This document shows, one piece after another, positions 16,197-23,209 of a stretch of 23,540 nt of DNA (positions are counted from its first letter, which is position 1; each line of letters opens with the position of its first letter). Under the pieces are notes generated by a model that saw only the letters and a program-made list of their open reading frames with translations, did not search any database and had not been told where the DNA came from. The position numbers and the translations under genes are program-made. Source of the stretch: JAYZVT01 sp050248375 (lineage in GTDB: Bacteria > Pseudomonadota > Alphaproteobacteria > Rhizobiales > Methyloligellaceae); contig JBFWSL010000022.1 in NCBI GenBank assembly GCA_050248375.1, forward strand, positions 1-23,540, in the 5' to 3' direction.

Positions 16197-17624
16197 CTAC
16201 GCGTATTCTTTCTCGATATCGGCGAGACGCTTGCGCACGAATGCGTTGCGCTCCTCGCCCACATAGTCGTCGCCTTCTCCGGTGACCGCGACGATCTTGC
16301 GGCCCACGTCCTTGATCATCTTGGCGTCCTCGGCCTCGGTCGCCCTCCTGGCGATCTCGAGCACGGAGTTCTGCGTGTAGCAGTGGGTCGGCAGGCCCGA
16401 CCTGGCGCGCGCGTGCATGGCCTCTGCGGCGGCGGCCTTGTTCTTGCCGCGGACCGCATCGCGCAGCAGGCGGCGATAGAGGTAGACGCCGACGTCGCTC
16501 GCCACCGGGTTCTCCAGGGCATGGACCGCGACCTTGCGCTGTCCGACGATTGCCTCATAGTCGCCGGGCATGCGCTGGCCTTCTTCATAGGTCCGGTCGC
16601 CGACCTGGGCCTCCAGGAAGTCCATGTCGTCCCAACCGACCTTTTCCTCGCGGCCCATCTGGCGCGGGTCGATGGTCTTTCCAAACATGCGCCAGCCATA
16701 AATGATGCTGTTCGTGTCATCGACCGGCACATACCAGCGCGACATGTGAACGCGGTGGAACGGCCGGCGCTCCCTGGCGTCCTCGAACAGGTAGGCGTGC
16801 TGTGTCATGTTCGGGACGATGCACTCGTTGATGCGGAACCAGACCTTGTCCTTGTCCACGCGGCGGCCGGCGATGAAGGCCATGCTGGTGCCATCGCGCA
16901 GCGCGACATAGTCGAGCACCGGAATGGTGCCGAAGCCGGGCAGCGTGAAGCCCGCAACGTCGATGCCCGGAGGCGGATTGCCGTTGAAGAGCTGCGTGGC
17001 CGGCTGATGCAGAATGGCCGTGTGCATCTGGTCGGCGATGTTGTCGAGCGTCTGCAGCCAGTTGCAGGGAAAGACGTTGGAGAATGGCACCAGGCGCGTG
17101 TCGTCGTACTTGTCGAACGCATCCCACTCCGGGAAGGGAGGCCGCTCCTCGGGCGGGCCCATATAGGCGAACACCAGCCCGTCACGCTCCACCGCCGGAT
17201 AAGCACCCTGCGCGAGCGTCTTCTTGAGCTTCTCGCCCCGGTCCATCTCGCCGGGCACATCCAGGATCGTACCGTCCACGTCGAAATGAAAGCCGTGGTA
17301 GCAGCAGCGTATGCCGCATTCCTGGATAACGCCGTATTCCAGAGACGTGCCGCGATGGCAGCAATGGCGATGCAGGACGGCTACCCGGCCCTTCTTGTCC
17401 CGGAACGCGACCAGGTCCTCGTTCATGATGCGGATGGCGTGCGGCAGATCGGCAAGCTGGGACGACATGCAGACCGGCTGCCAGAACCTGCGGAGATACT
17501 CGCCGAGCGGCGTCCCGGGTCCAGCCTGGGTGAGTTCCGGATCGGCGTCCTTCAGGTCGCGGCGGTGATAGCCGCTGTAGGCTGTGCCCGCCCTGGATTG
17601 AGTCTGTGCTGAGACCTCGGCCAT
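16197..17624 (-). CDS. Rieske non-heme iron oxygenase, alpha subunit (phthalate-oxygenase-like)
   Basis: A 475-residue terminal oxygenase. The Rieske cluster ligands are Cys88-x-His90 and Cys107-x-x-His110. The mononuclear iron region is N-W-L-Q-T-L-D-N-I-A-D-Q-M-H (188-201) with His201 and His206 as ligands and Asp198 as the likely electron-bridging acid. It is longer than vanillate or toluenesulfonate oxygenases (about 350 residues) and closer to phthalate-dioxygenase size, with no beta subunit nearby. The substrate is unknown. I start at the ATG ending at 17624 (AGGGAGTAGGGAA upstream). In-frame ATGs at 17696 and 17690 lack a ribosome binding site and lie at or before the predicted transcription start. 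It is the first gene of the seven-gene minus-strand block. Confidence 0.93.
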   Translation of the reverse strand: MAEVSAQTQSRAGTAYSGYHRRDLKDADPELTQAGPGTPLGEYLRRFWQPVCMSSQLADLPHAIRIMNEDLVAFRDKKGRVAVLHRHCCHRGTSLEYGVIQECGIRCCYHGFHFDVDGTILDVPGEMDRGEKLKKTLAQGAYPAVERDGLVFAYMGPPEERPPFPEWDAFDKYDDTRLVPFSNVFPCNWLQTLDNIADQMHTAILHQPATQLFNGNPPPGIDVAGFTLPGFGTIPVLDYVALRDGTSMAFIAGRRVDKDKVWFRINECIVPNMTQHAYLFEDARERRPFHRVHMSRWYVPVDDTNSIIYGWRMFGKTIDPRQMGREEKVGWDDMDFLEAQVGDRTYEEGQRMPGDYEAIVGQRKVAVHALENPVASDVGVYLYRRLLRDAVRGKNKAAAAEAMHARARSGLPTHCYTQNSVLEIARRATEAEDAKMIKDVGRKIVAVTGEGDDYVGEERNAFVRKRLADIEKEYA

Positions 17625-17698
17625 TTCCCTACTCCCTTCGCTCCCGATCCTCGTCGGTTCAAACCGTCGGGCACCTTCAGCGGTGCTCATTTCCATTT

Positions 17699-17726
17699 TT
17701 TATGACACCAGAATTGCCAATGTCAA
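17699..17726 (-). promoter_or_regulatory. Sigma-70-type promoter of the Rieske/TRAP operon
   Basis: Read on the minus strand, a perfect TTGACA (17726-17721) is followed by a 16-base spacer and CATAAA (17704-17699). The expected start is near 17690, leaving a leader of about 65 bases before the ATG at 17624. The LacI-type palindrome at 17731-17746 ends four bases upstream of the -35. Confidence 0.55.
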
Positions 17727-17730
17727 TAAA

Positions 17731-17746
17731 ATGTAGGCGCATACAT
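17731..17746. promoter_or_regulatory. LacI-type operator upstream of the Rieske operon (near copy of the hpsN-side operator)
   Basis: ATGTAGGCGCATACAT is a palindrome with one mismatched pair and a central GCGC. Its core TGTAGGCGCATACA differs at a single base from TGTATGCGCATACA inside the perfect palindrome at 19858-19875. Two such copies, both in divergent promoter regions, suggest one regulator binds both, most likely the LacI protein encoded at 18763-19785. Confidence 0.65.
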
Positions 17747-17762
17747 GAAATTGATATTTCAT
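17745..17762. promoter_or_regulatory. Inverted repeat ATGAAAT-N4-ATTTCAT, possible IclR-protein site
   Basis: Two perfect seven-base arms are separated by TGAT. It overlaps the end of the LacI-type palindrome by two bases. The arms resemble the GAAAT/ATTTC half-sites of some IclR-family operators, and the divergent gene encodes an IclR-family protein, so it is a candidate site for that regulator. The spacing differs from the E. coli IclR box. Confidence 0.45.
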
Positions 17763-17940
17763 TTTTTGTGAATCCTGTTGCATGCTTGGCGCGATGGAGC
17801 GTACACGCCACATGTGCCGGCACGGGACGATCAATTATCTGTTGAGAAGTGACGAAAGCGGGTCGTCCGGAAGCGATCAGTACACATAACGATGAACCGA
17901 AAATCCGACCTCAAGGACGTGCGCAGATTGTCCACCCCGA

Positions 17941-18753
17941 ATGACAAGCGACCGAGTGCAGCCAACTCGTCCGGCGCGCGGGCTCAGGGTAATGGGCGTG
18001 CTTACTGAACACGCCTACCCGCTGCCGCTGCCCGAAATCGCCTCCAAGTGCGGGCTCGACACGAGCACGACGCACAGGCTGCTGCAGATGCTCGTGAAGG
18101 AAGGCTACGTCCTGCGGGACGACGTGCTGAAGCGCTACCTGATCAGCCCGAAGGGGCTGTTTCCCCTCGCCCTCTATCACCCGTGGAACATCATCCGCCG
18201 GGCCGCCATGCCTTCGCTGATCGGGCTGCGGGACGATCTCGGCCACACCAGCGGCCTCGTCCTCTTCTATGTCGGCGAGCGCATAACGGTGGACCTCGCC
18301 CAGGGGCAGGACGAGATGTCGCCGGTTTACGGCCCATGGCTGGACAGCCCCTTGCACGCTTCGGGTTCGGGAAAAGTGCTGCTGATGGATCTGACGCACA
18401 AGGAGCGCGAGGAGATACTCGGACCGCCGCCCTGGCAGCGCTACACGCCCCACACCATCGTCGAGCCGGGACCGCTGCACGAAGATCTCGATCGCAGCCG
18501 CGAAGCCGGATATGTGATCGCGCTCGACGACTACCTGATCGGCTCCTGCGTCATCGCGGCCCCGATCCGCGACATGCGCGGCTCGGCGATCGGATGCTTC
18601 TTTGTCAACGGGCGCAGTTCCCGGTTCCCGCCGAAGGAGATCGAGAGCGTCGGCGCCGCGCTTACCGGCTATGCCAACCTCTTCTCCCAGACGAGCCCGG
18701 CCCTTCGCGGCCTCGAGCACGTCCTGTTCACGCCTCGCCCATCGCGCGGCTGA
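17941..18753 (+). CDS. IclR-family transcriptional regulator
   Basis: A 270-residue regulator. An N-terminal winged helix-turn-helix (L-P-E-I-A-S-K-C-G-L-D-T-S-T-T-H-R-L-L-Q around residues 29-48, followed by G-Y-V) precedes an IclR effector domain (G-L-V-L-F-Y-V-G near 105, S-G-S-G-K-V-L-L near 140, A-A-P-I-R-D near 203). Length is typical. The ATG at 17941 is the only usable start in its frame before an upstream stop at 17893, though it has no evident ribosome binding site. It is divergent from the Rieske operon and is probably its specific regulator. It ends nine bases before the end of the convergent LacI gene. Confidence 0.9.
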   Translation: MTSDRVQPTRPARGLRVMGVLTEHAYPLPLPEIASKCGLDTSTTHRLLQMLVKEGYVLRDDVLKRYLISPKGLFPLALYHPWNIIRRAAMPSLIGLRDDLGHTSGLVLFYVGERITVDLAQGQDEMSPVYGPWLDSPLHASGSGKVLLMDLTHKEREEILGPPPWQRYTPHTIVEPGPLHEDLDRSREAGYVIALDDYLIGSCVIAAPIRDMRGSAIGCFFVNGRSSRFPPKEIESVGAALTGYANLFSQTSPALRGLEHVLFTPRPSRG

Positions 18754-18762
18754 CGGCCGCCG

Positions 18763-19785
18763 TCACTGGCTCGATGATCCCGGCGGGGCCGTGGTCTCCC
18801 GCACCACAAGCGGCGCTTCCAGTTCCACGCTTTCGGGCGGCTGGCCCGTCTCGATAGCTGCAAGCAGTGCTTCAGCGGCGAGCGCGCCCATCCTTGCCGC
18901 CGGCACCGCGACCGTGGTCAGGGCGGGGCTTACGTGCCTGGTCAGCGGCAGGTCGTCGAAGCCGACGATGGACAGCCGTCCCGGAACGTCGATGTTCCTG
19001 CTGCGTGCCTCGAACAATACGCCGAGGGCGATGACGTCGTTGCCGCAGACCAGCGCATCCGCTAGAGCGCCTTGCTCGACGATCCTCCCCAGCGCGCCGC
19101 GGGCCTCCTCGATCGAATAGGGACATTCCAGGCTCGATCGCGCATCCAGCTCCAGCCCGTGTTCCACAAGCCTCCGCTTCACCGCGTCGAGCCGGTCGGC
19201 CGCCCGGTCGTTGTTGGCGGTGACACCGGCGATCATGCCGATACGGCGATGGCCGAGGCCGACCAGGTGATCGACCGCCGCGCGCGCCGCCTTCCAGTTG
19301 GAAAAGCCGATGTTGGGGTGGCCGTATGCGGGATCGTAAGCCCAGGTGTTCACATATGGAGTGTGCGACCGCCGCAGCGTTTCATAGACGTGCGGCGCGT
19401 GGGAATTGCCGACCAGAAGCAGCCCCTCGACACCGCGCTCCAGCAGCCGGCGCACCTGCAACTCTTCATTCGCCGCCTGATAGCTGGATACCGCCACCAG
19501 CAGGGTGTAGCCGGCCTCCTGCAGATGCGATTCAAAGGCATTGATGCCCGAGGCGAACACGGCATTGTTGAGCGTGGGGATCACCGCGCCGACCGTGAAG
19601 GTGCGATTCGAAGCCAGCGCCCGGGCCGAACCGTCGGGGTAGTATCCGATATCTGCGATCGCCGCTTCCACGAGCTGGCGCACTTCCTCTCTCACGAGCG
19701 GAGAGCGGTTGAGCACGCGCGAGACCGTGGCGGTCGATACGCCGGCATGGCGCGCGATGTCCGCTTGCGTCGGCTTTCGTCCCAT
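18763..19785 (-). CDS. LacI-family transcriptional regulator, HpsR-like by position
   Basis: A 340-residue protein. The LacI HTH is clear (T-Q-A-D-I-A-R-H-A-G-V-S-T-A-T-V-S-R-V-L within residues 5-25), followed by the effector domain (V-G-A-V-I-P-T-L-N-N near 65, G-L-L-L-V-G-N, G-N-D-V-I-A-L-G and I-V-G-F-D-D-L-P-L-T). I use the ATG ending at 19785; a GTG at 19797 would add four residues. It is divergent from the hpsN-like operon, and a perfect palindrome lies between them. In Cupriavidus pinatubonensis the DHPS cluster is likewise described with a LacI-type regulator, HpsR. Function as repressor or activator is not decided by sequence. Confidence 0.9.
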   Translation of the reverse strand: MGRKPTQADIARHAGVSTATVSRVLNRSPLVREEVRQLVEAAIADIGYYPDGSARALASNRTFTVGAVIPTLNNAVFASGINAFESHLQEAGYTLLVAVSSYQAANEELQVRRLLERGVEGLLLVGNSHAPHVYETLRRSHTPYVNTWAYDPAYGHPNIGFSNWKAARAAVDHLVGLGHRRIGMIAGVTANNDRAADRLDAVKRRLVEHGLELDARSSLECPYSIEEARGALGRIVEQGALADALVCGNDVIALGVLFEARSRNIDVPGRLSIVGFDDLPLTRHVSPALTTVAVPAARMGALAAEALLAAIETGQPPESVELEAPLVVRETTAPPGSSSQ

Positions 19786-19857
19786 TCCCTGTCCCACTCA
19801 TTCAAACAGATTTCGATGTTTTAGCGATGTTCGTGCGATTCTGCTTGATTTAAAACA

Positions 19858-19875
19858 ATTGTATGCGCATACAAT
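19858..19875. promoter_or_regulatory. LacI-type operator (perfect 18-bp palindrome) between the LacI gene and the hpsN-like operon
   Basis: ATTGTATGCGCATACAAT is fully self-complementary with a central CG. Its right end supplies a -10-like TACAAT (19870-19875) for the plus-strand operon, with TTGATT (19845-19850) 19 bases before it, a longer spacer than ideal. A bound repressor would cover this promoter. A near copy lies at 17731-17746. The following leader to the ATG at 20033 is about 150 bases and shows nothing else I can name. Confidence 0.8.
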
Positions 19876-20032
19876 GCCGCCACATACGAAAATCCTTTCG
19901 GACGGAGAACTGACGAAAAGCGGCTTTTACCGGCTTCATTCCGGCACTCCGCCAGGATTTCGCACACGCCAATCACGACCTTCGCAGCTTGCCCGCGGGC
20001 AAATGGCGACGGCAGCAGGGAGTACAATTCGC

Positions 20033-21337
20033 ATGTCCAGGGAATATCTGAAGCAGGCGCCGAAGACGGCCGCCAGCGACGAGGCCGAGGTCAACAGCGC
20101 GGTCAAGGACATCCTCGCCGAGATCGAGGCCGGAGGGGAAGACAAGGCCATCGAATACGCCCGCAAGTTCGACAAATGGGACGGCTCCATCGTCGTGGAC
20201 GCGGCCGCGCGCAAAAAAGCCGCCGGCAAGGTGCCCGAGGGGCTGCGCAAGGACATCCAGCTCGCCCACGACCAGGTCCGCCGCTTCGCCGAGGCCCAGC
20301 GCAAGGCGATCACCGACGTGGACATGGAGCTTTCCGCGGGGCTTCGCACCGGCCACCGCAACATCCCGGTGCAAACGGCCGGCTGCTACGTGCCCGGCGG
20401 CCGCTACGCCCATGTGGCATCGGCGGTCATGTCGGTCACGACCGCCAAGGTCGCGGGCGTCGACCGCGTCATCGCCTGCTCTCCGCCGCGCCCCGGCGAA
20501 GGCATCAATCCGGCCATTCTCTACGCGCTCGACCTGTGCGGCGCCGACGTCATTCTCAATCTCGGCGGCGTGCAGGGCATAGCGGCGCTCGCCTTCGGCC
20601 TGTTCACCGGCTCTCCGGCCGACATCCTCGTTGGCCCGGGCAACCAGTTCGTGGCCGAGGCGAAACGCATCCTGTTCGGCCGGGTCGGCATCGACATGTT
20701 CGCCGGCCCGACGGAGATCCTGGTCATCGCCGACAAGACCGCCGATCCCGAGATCGTCGCCGCCGACCTGGTCGGCCAGGCGGAGCATGGCTACAACTCC
20801 CCGGCCTGGCTCATCTCCCTCGACCGCTCGCTGGCCGAGCGCGTACTCGACCTGGTTCCGGCCATGATCGCGGAACTGCCCGAGCAGAATGCGAGGAACG
20901 CGCAAGCCGCCTGGCGCGACTATGGCGAGATCGTCGTCGTGGACAGCCGCGAGGAAGCGGTGAAGGTCTCCGACAACTACGCCGCCGAGCATCTGGAAGT
21001 GCATTGCGACGATCTGGACTGGTGGCTCGCCAACCTGCGCAACTACGGCTCCCTCTTCCTTGGCGAAGAGACCACGGTGGCCTATGGCGACAAGGTGTCG
21101 GGGCCCAATCACATCCTCCCCACCAAGGGCGCGGCCCGCTACACGGGAGGACTTTCCGTCGGCAAGTTCCTCAAGACCGTGACCTGGCAGCGCATGACCC
21201 GCAAGGCCAATGTTCCCATCGGCACCGCGGCGGCGCGCATCTCCCGGCTCGAGGGCATGGAGGGGCACGCACGCACCACCGACATCCGCCTGCAAAAATG
21301 GTTCCCGAAGGAGAAATTCCGGCTGCACGCGGAGTAG
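20033..21337 (+). CDS. hpsN: Histidinol-dehydrogenase-family enzyme, likely sulfopropanediol 3-dehydrogenase (HpsN-like)
   Basis: A 434-residue HisD-fold enzyme. Residues equivalent to the E. coli HisD catalytic set are present at constant offset: Gln249, His252 and Asp353 and His412 (zinc), Glu319-His320 (bases) and His360. The flanking segments (G-Q-A-E-H-G-Y-N-S-P-A-W-L, K-T-V-T-W-Q-R-M-T-R, S-R-L-E-G-M-E-G-H-A-R-T) fit the HpsN-like subgroup that I recall, not biosynthetic HisD. HpsN oxidises (R)-DHPS to (R)-sulfolactate with NAD in two steps. The gene is not near his genes but sits with an SDR, a zinc alcohol dehydrogenase and a LacI regulator, as in hps clusters. The ATG at 20033 has AGGGAG about ten bases upstream; an in-frame ATG at 20003 is the alternative. 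Other diol or amino-alcohol substrates remain possible. Confidence 0.8.
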   Translation: MSREYLKQAPKTAASDEAEVNSAVKDILAEIEAGGEDKAIEYARKFDKWDGSIVVDAAARKKAAGKVPEGLRKDIQLAHDQVRRFAEAQRKAITDVDMELSAGLRTGHRNIPVQTAGCYVPGGRYAHVASAVMSVTTAKVAGVDRVIACSPPRPGEGINPAILYALDLCGADVILNLGGVQGIAALAFGLFTGSPADILVGPGNQFVAEAKRILFGRVGIDMFAGPTEILVIADKTADPEIVAADLVGQAEHGYNSPAWLISLDRSLAERVLDLVPAMIAELPEQNARNAQAAWRDYGEIVVVDSREEAVKVSDNYAAEHLEVHCDDLDWWLANLRNYGSLFLGEETTVAYGDKVSGPNHILPTKGAARYTGGLSVGKFLKTVTWQRMTRKANVPIGTAAARISRLEGMEGHARTTDIRLQKWFPKEKFRLHAE

Positions 21338-21341
21338 CGCG

Positions 21342-22121
21342 ATGGCCGCCGCTCAAAAGCTGCAATCGCTGTTCGGTCTCGACGGCAAGGTCGCCGTCGT
21401 GACCGGCGCCTCCTCGGGTATAGGCCGGCGCATGGCGGTGGCCCTGGCTCAGGCCGGAGCCCGCGTCGTCTGTCTCGCCCGGCGCGAAGCGGAATTGCGC
21501 AAGCTGCAACAGGAAGGCGAGGCGGACGGCCTGCGCATCGCCGCCCTCCCCTGCGATCTCGGGTCCATCCGCGACTTCGGACCGCTCGCGGCCGAAGCCG
21601 CCGATCCGTTCGGCGCGCCGCAGATCCTTGTCAACGCGGCCGGCGTCAACCTGAGGGAGCCTCCCGACGATGTCACCGTGGAGAGCTGGAATGCCACTCT
21701 CTGGCTCAACCTGTCGGCACCGTTCTTTCTCGCCCGCGCCCTGGTGCCGGGCATGAGACGCGCCGGCGGCGGCTCCATCATCAACATCGCGTCGCTGCAA
21801 TCGTTCAGGGCGTTTCCAAACTCGATGCCATACGGCGCTTCAAAGGGCGGCGTGGCGCAGCTTACCCGCGCCATGGCCGAGGCCTGGTCCCGCGACCATA
21901 TCCGCGCCAATGCGATCCTGCCGGGATTCTTTCCCACCGGGCTCACGCGCAAGGTTTTCGACGACGAGGCGCTGGCGCGCCATCACGCCAACGCCACGGC
22001 TATCGGCCGCAACGGCGAGATCGAGGACATCGACGGAGTGACGGTCTTCCTCGCCTCCAGGGCATCGGCCTACATCACCGGCCAGATCGTCGCCCTGGAC
22101 GGAGGATATCTCGCGAAATGA
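21342..22121 (+). CDS. Short-chain dehydrogenase/reductase, candidate HpsO-type DHPS 2-dehydrogenase
   Basis: A 259-residue SDR with T-G-A-S-S-G-I-G (21-28), N-A-A-G (98-101), catalytic Ser151, Tyr164 and Lys168 (Y-G-A-S-K) and the C-terminal I-T-G-Q-I-V-A-L-D-G-G-Y. It starts four bases after the HpsN-like stop, with GGAG inside that gene's end as ribosome binding site. In hps clusters two further dehydrogenases (HpsO, HpsP) are thought to interconvert DHPS enantiomers by oxidising and re-reducing carbon 2. The role here is inferred from the neighbours. Without them it would be a gluconate-5-dehydrogenase-like SDR of unknown substrate. Confidence 0.88.
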   Translation: MAAAQKLQSLFGLDGKVAVVTGASSGIGRRMAVALAQAGARVVCLARREAELRKLQQEGEADGLRIAALPCDLGSIRDFGPLAAEAADPFGAPQILVNAAGVNLREPPDDVTVESWNATLWLNLSAPFFLARALVPGMRRAGGGSIINIASLQSFRAFPNSMPYGASKGGVAQLTRAMAEAWSRDHIRANAILPGFFPTGLTRKVFDDEALARHHANATAIGRNGEIEDIDGVTVFLASRASAYITGQIVALDGGYLAK

Positions 22122-22131
22122 AAGGTGCCGC

Positions 22132-23124
22132 ATGAAAGCCCTCGTCTATACCGGGCCGCAGAGCCTCGACATCCGCGACGTTCCCGATCCCGTGCCCGGC
22201 GCGGACGAGGCGCTCATCAAGGTGGAGGCGGTCGGCATCTGCGGGTCCGACATGCATGCCTATCTCGGACATGACGAGCGCCGCCCCGCGCCGCTGATTC
22301 TTGGCCACGAGGCCGCGGGCACCATCGTCACCGGAGAGGATTCCGGCAGGCGCGTGACCATAAATCCGCTTGTCACCTGCATGGAGTGTCCGTCCTGCCT
22401 GTCGGGCCGCACCAACCTGTGCGCCAGCCGCCAGATCATCTCCATGCCGCCGAGAGAGGGCGCGTTCGCCCAGTTCGTGGCCATTCCCCGCCGCAATCTT
22501 GTGAACGTCCCCGACGGCTTTCCCATACGCAAGGCCGCGCTTTGCGAGCCGCTCGCGTGCTCCTGGCATGCGGTGAAGCATGCCGCCCGGGCCTTCGAGG
22601 GCGCATTTCCCTCCGCGCGCTGCCTGGTGGTGGGGGGCGGTGCCATAGGTCTCGGCGCGGCGCTGGCGCTGCATGCCTTCGGTGCGCGCGACATCACCAT
22701 CACCGAGCTCAATCCCGTGCGCCGCAAGCGCCTCTCGGAGCTTGGCGAGTTCACCGTGATAGACCCCGGGTCGGAGACCTTGCGCTGCGTTCCAGACGTC
22801 GTCATCGACGCCTATGGCGGCGAAGCCAGCCGCGCCTTCGCCTCCAGTGCCGCCGCGCCGGGCGGCGTCATCGTCCATATCGGACTGGCGTCGGGTCAGG
22901 GCGGTCTCGACATGCGCCGCGTCACGCTTCAGGAGATCACGGTCATCGGCACCTATACCTACACGATGACCGATTTCCGCGAGACGTTCGATGCGATGGT
23001 GTCAGGCGCGCTCGGCTCTCTCGACTGGTTCGAGACACGCGAACTCGCCGATGGCGCTTCCTCGTTCGCATCCATCCTGGGAGGCAGGATCGCGGCGCCG
23101 AAGATCGTCCTGGAGCCGAACTAG
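22132..23124 (+). CDS. Zinc-dependent medium-chain alcohol dehydrogenase, candidate HpsP-type DHPS 2-dehydrogenase
   Basis: A 330-residue MDR enzyme. Catalytic zinc ligands Cys37, His59 and Glu60 (G-H-E) with Glu139; structural zinc cysteines 83, 86, 89 and 97; Rossmann motif G-G-G-A-I-G-L-G (168-175). It resembles the sorbitol/threonine dehydrogenase branch and is slightly shorter than the usual 340-350 residues. It lies ten bases after the SDR gene, with AAAGGTG as ribosome binding site, and closes the three-dehydrogenase operon. With the SDR it could epimerise DHPS through a 2-keto intermediate, as proposed for HpsO and HpsP. Confidence 0.9.
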   Translation: MKALVYTGPQSLDIRDVPDPVPGADEALIKVEAVGICGSDMHAYLGHDERRPAPLILGHEAAGTIVTGEDSGRRVTINPLVTCMECPSCLSGRTNLCASRQIISMPPREGAFAQFVAIPRRNLVNVPDGFPIRKAALCEPLACSWHAVKHAARAFEGAFPSARCLVVGGGAIGLGAALALHAFGARDITITELNPVRRKRLSELGEFTVIDPGSETLRCVPDVVIDAYGGEASRAFASSAAAPGGVIVHIGLASGQGGLDMRRVTLQEITVIGTYTYTMTDFRETFDAMVSGALGSLDWFETRELADGASSFASILGGRIAAPKIVLEPN

Positions 23125-23143
23125 CAGGGACCGAGCGAGCCGG

Positions 23144-23169
23144 GCGCGTTGCGGGCGCACGGAACGCGC
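23144..23169. terminator. Possible bidirectional terminator hairpin between convergent genes
   Basis: GCGCGTT (23144-23150) and AACGCGC (23163-23169) are perfect seven-base complements around a twelve-base GC-rich loop, within the 85-bp gap between the converging dehydrogenase operon and MFS gene. There is no T-tract on either side, so the assignment rests on position and the stem alone. Confidence 0.3.
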
Positions 23170-23209
23170 AACAGCCGATGCCCGCAGAGTGGCCAAAGCC
23201 AGCCAACGG

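Larger units (their letters stand above)
17625..17940. other. 316-bp AT-rich divergent control region between the Rieske operon and the IclR gene
   Basis: No gene is supported here. The part from about 17690 to 17775 is clearly AT-richer than the rest of the window. It holds a -35/-10 pair for the Rieske operon, a LacI-type palindrome and a second inverted repeat next to it (listed separately). The stretch 17775-17940 shows no convincing element. It contains a 38-codon open frame from the ATG at 17892 which overlaps the IclR start in another frame and lacks any other support. Confidence 0.6.

Noticed and set aside
17892..18008. A 38-codon open frame starting before the IclR gene, considered as a leader peptide or frameshifted N-terminus
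   Set aside because: It lacks a ribosome binding site and similarity to anything. The IclR protein has a complete N-terminal winged helix without it, and the frame ends well inside the IclR gene.
19874..20032. Longer start for the HpsN-like enzyme at the ATG at 19874
   Set aside because: That codon overlaps the operator and the -10-like box, and the extra residues do not resemble the family N-terminus, which normally begins just before E-Y-L-K.
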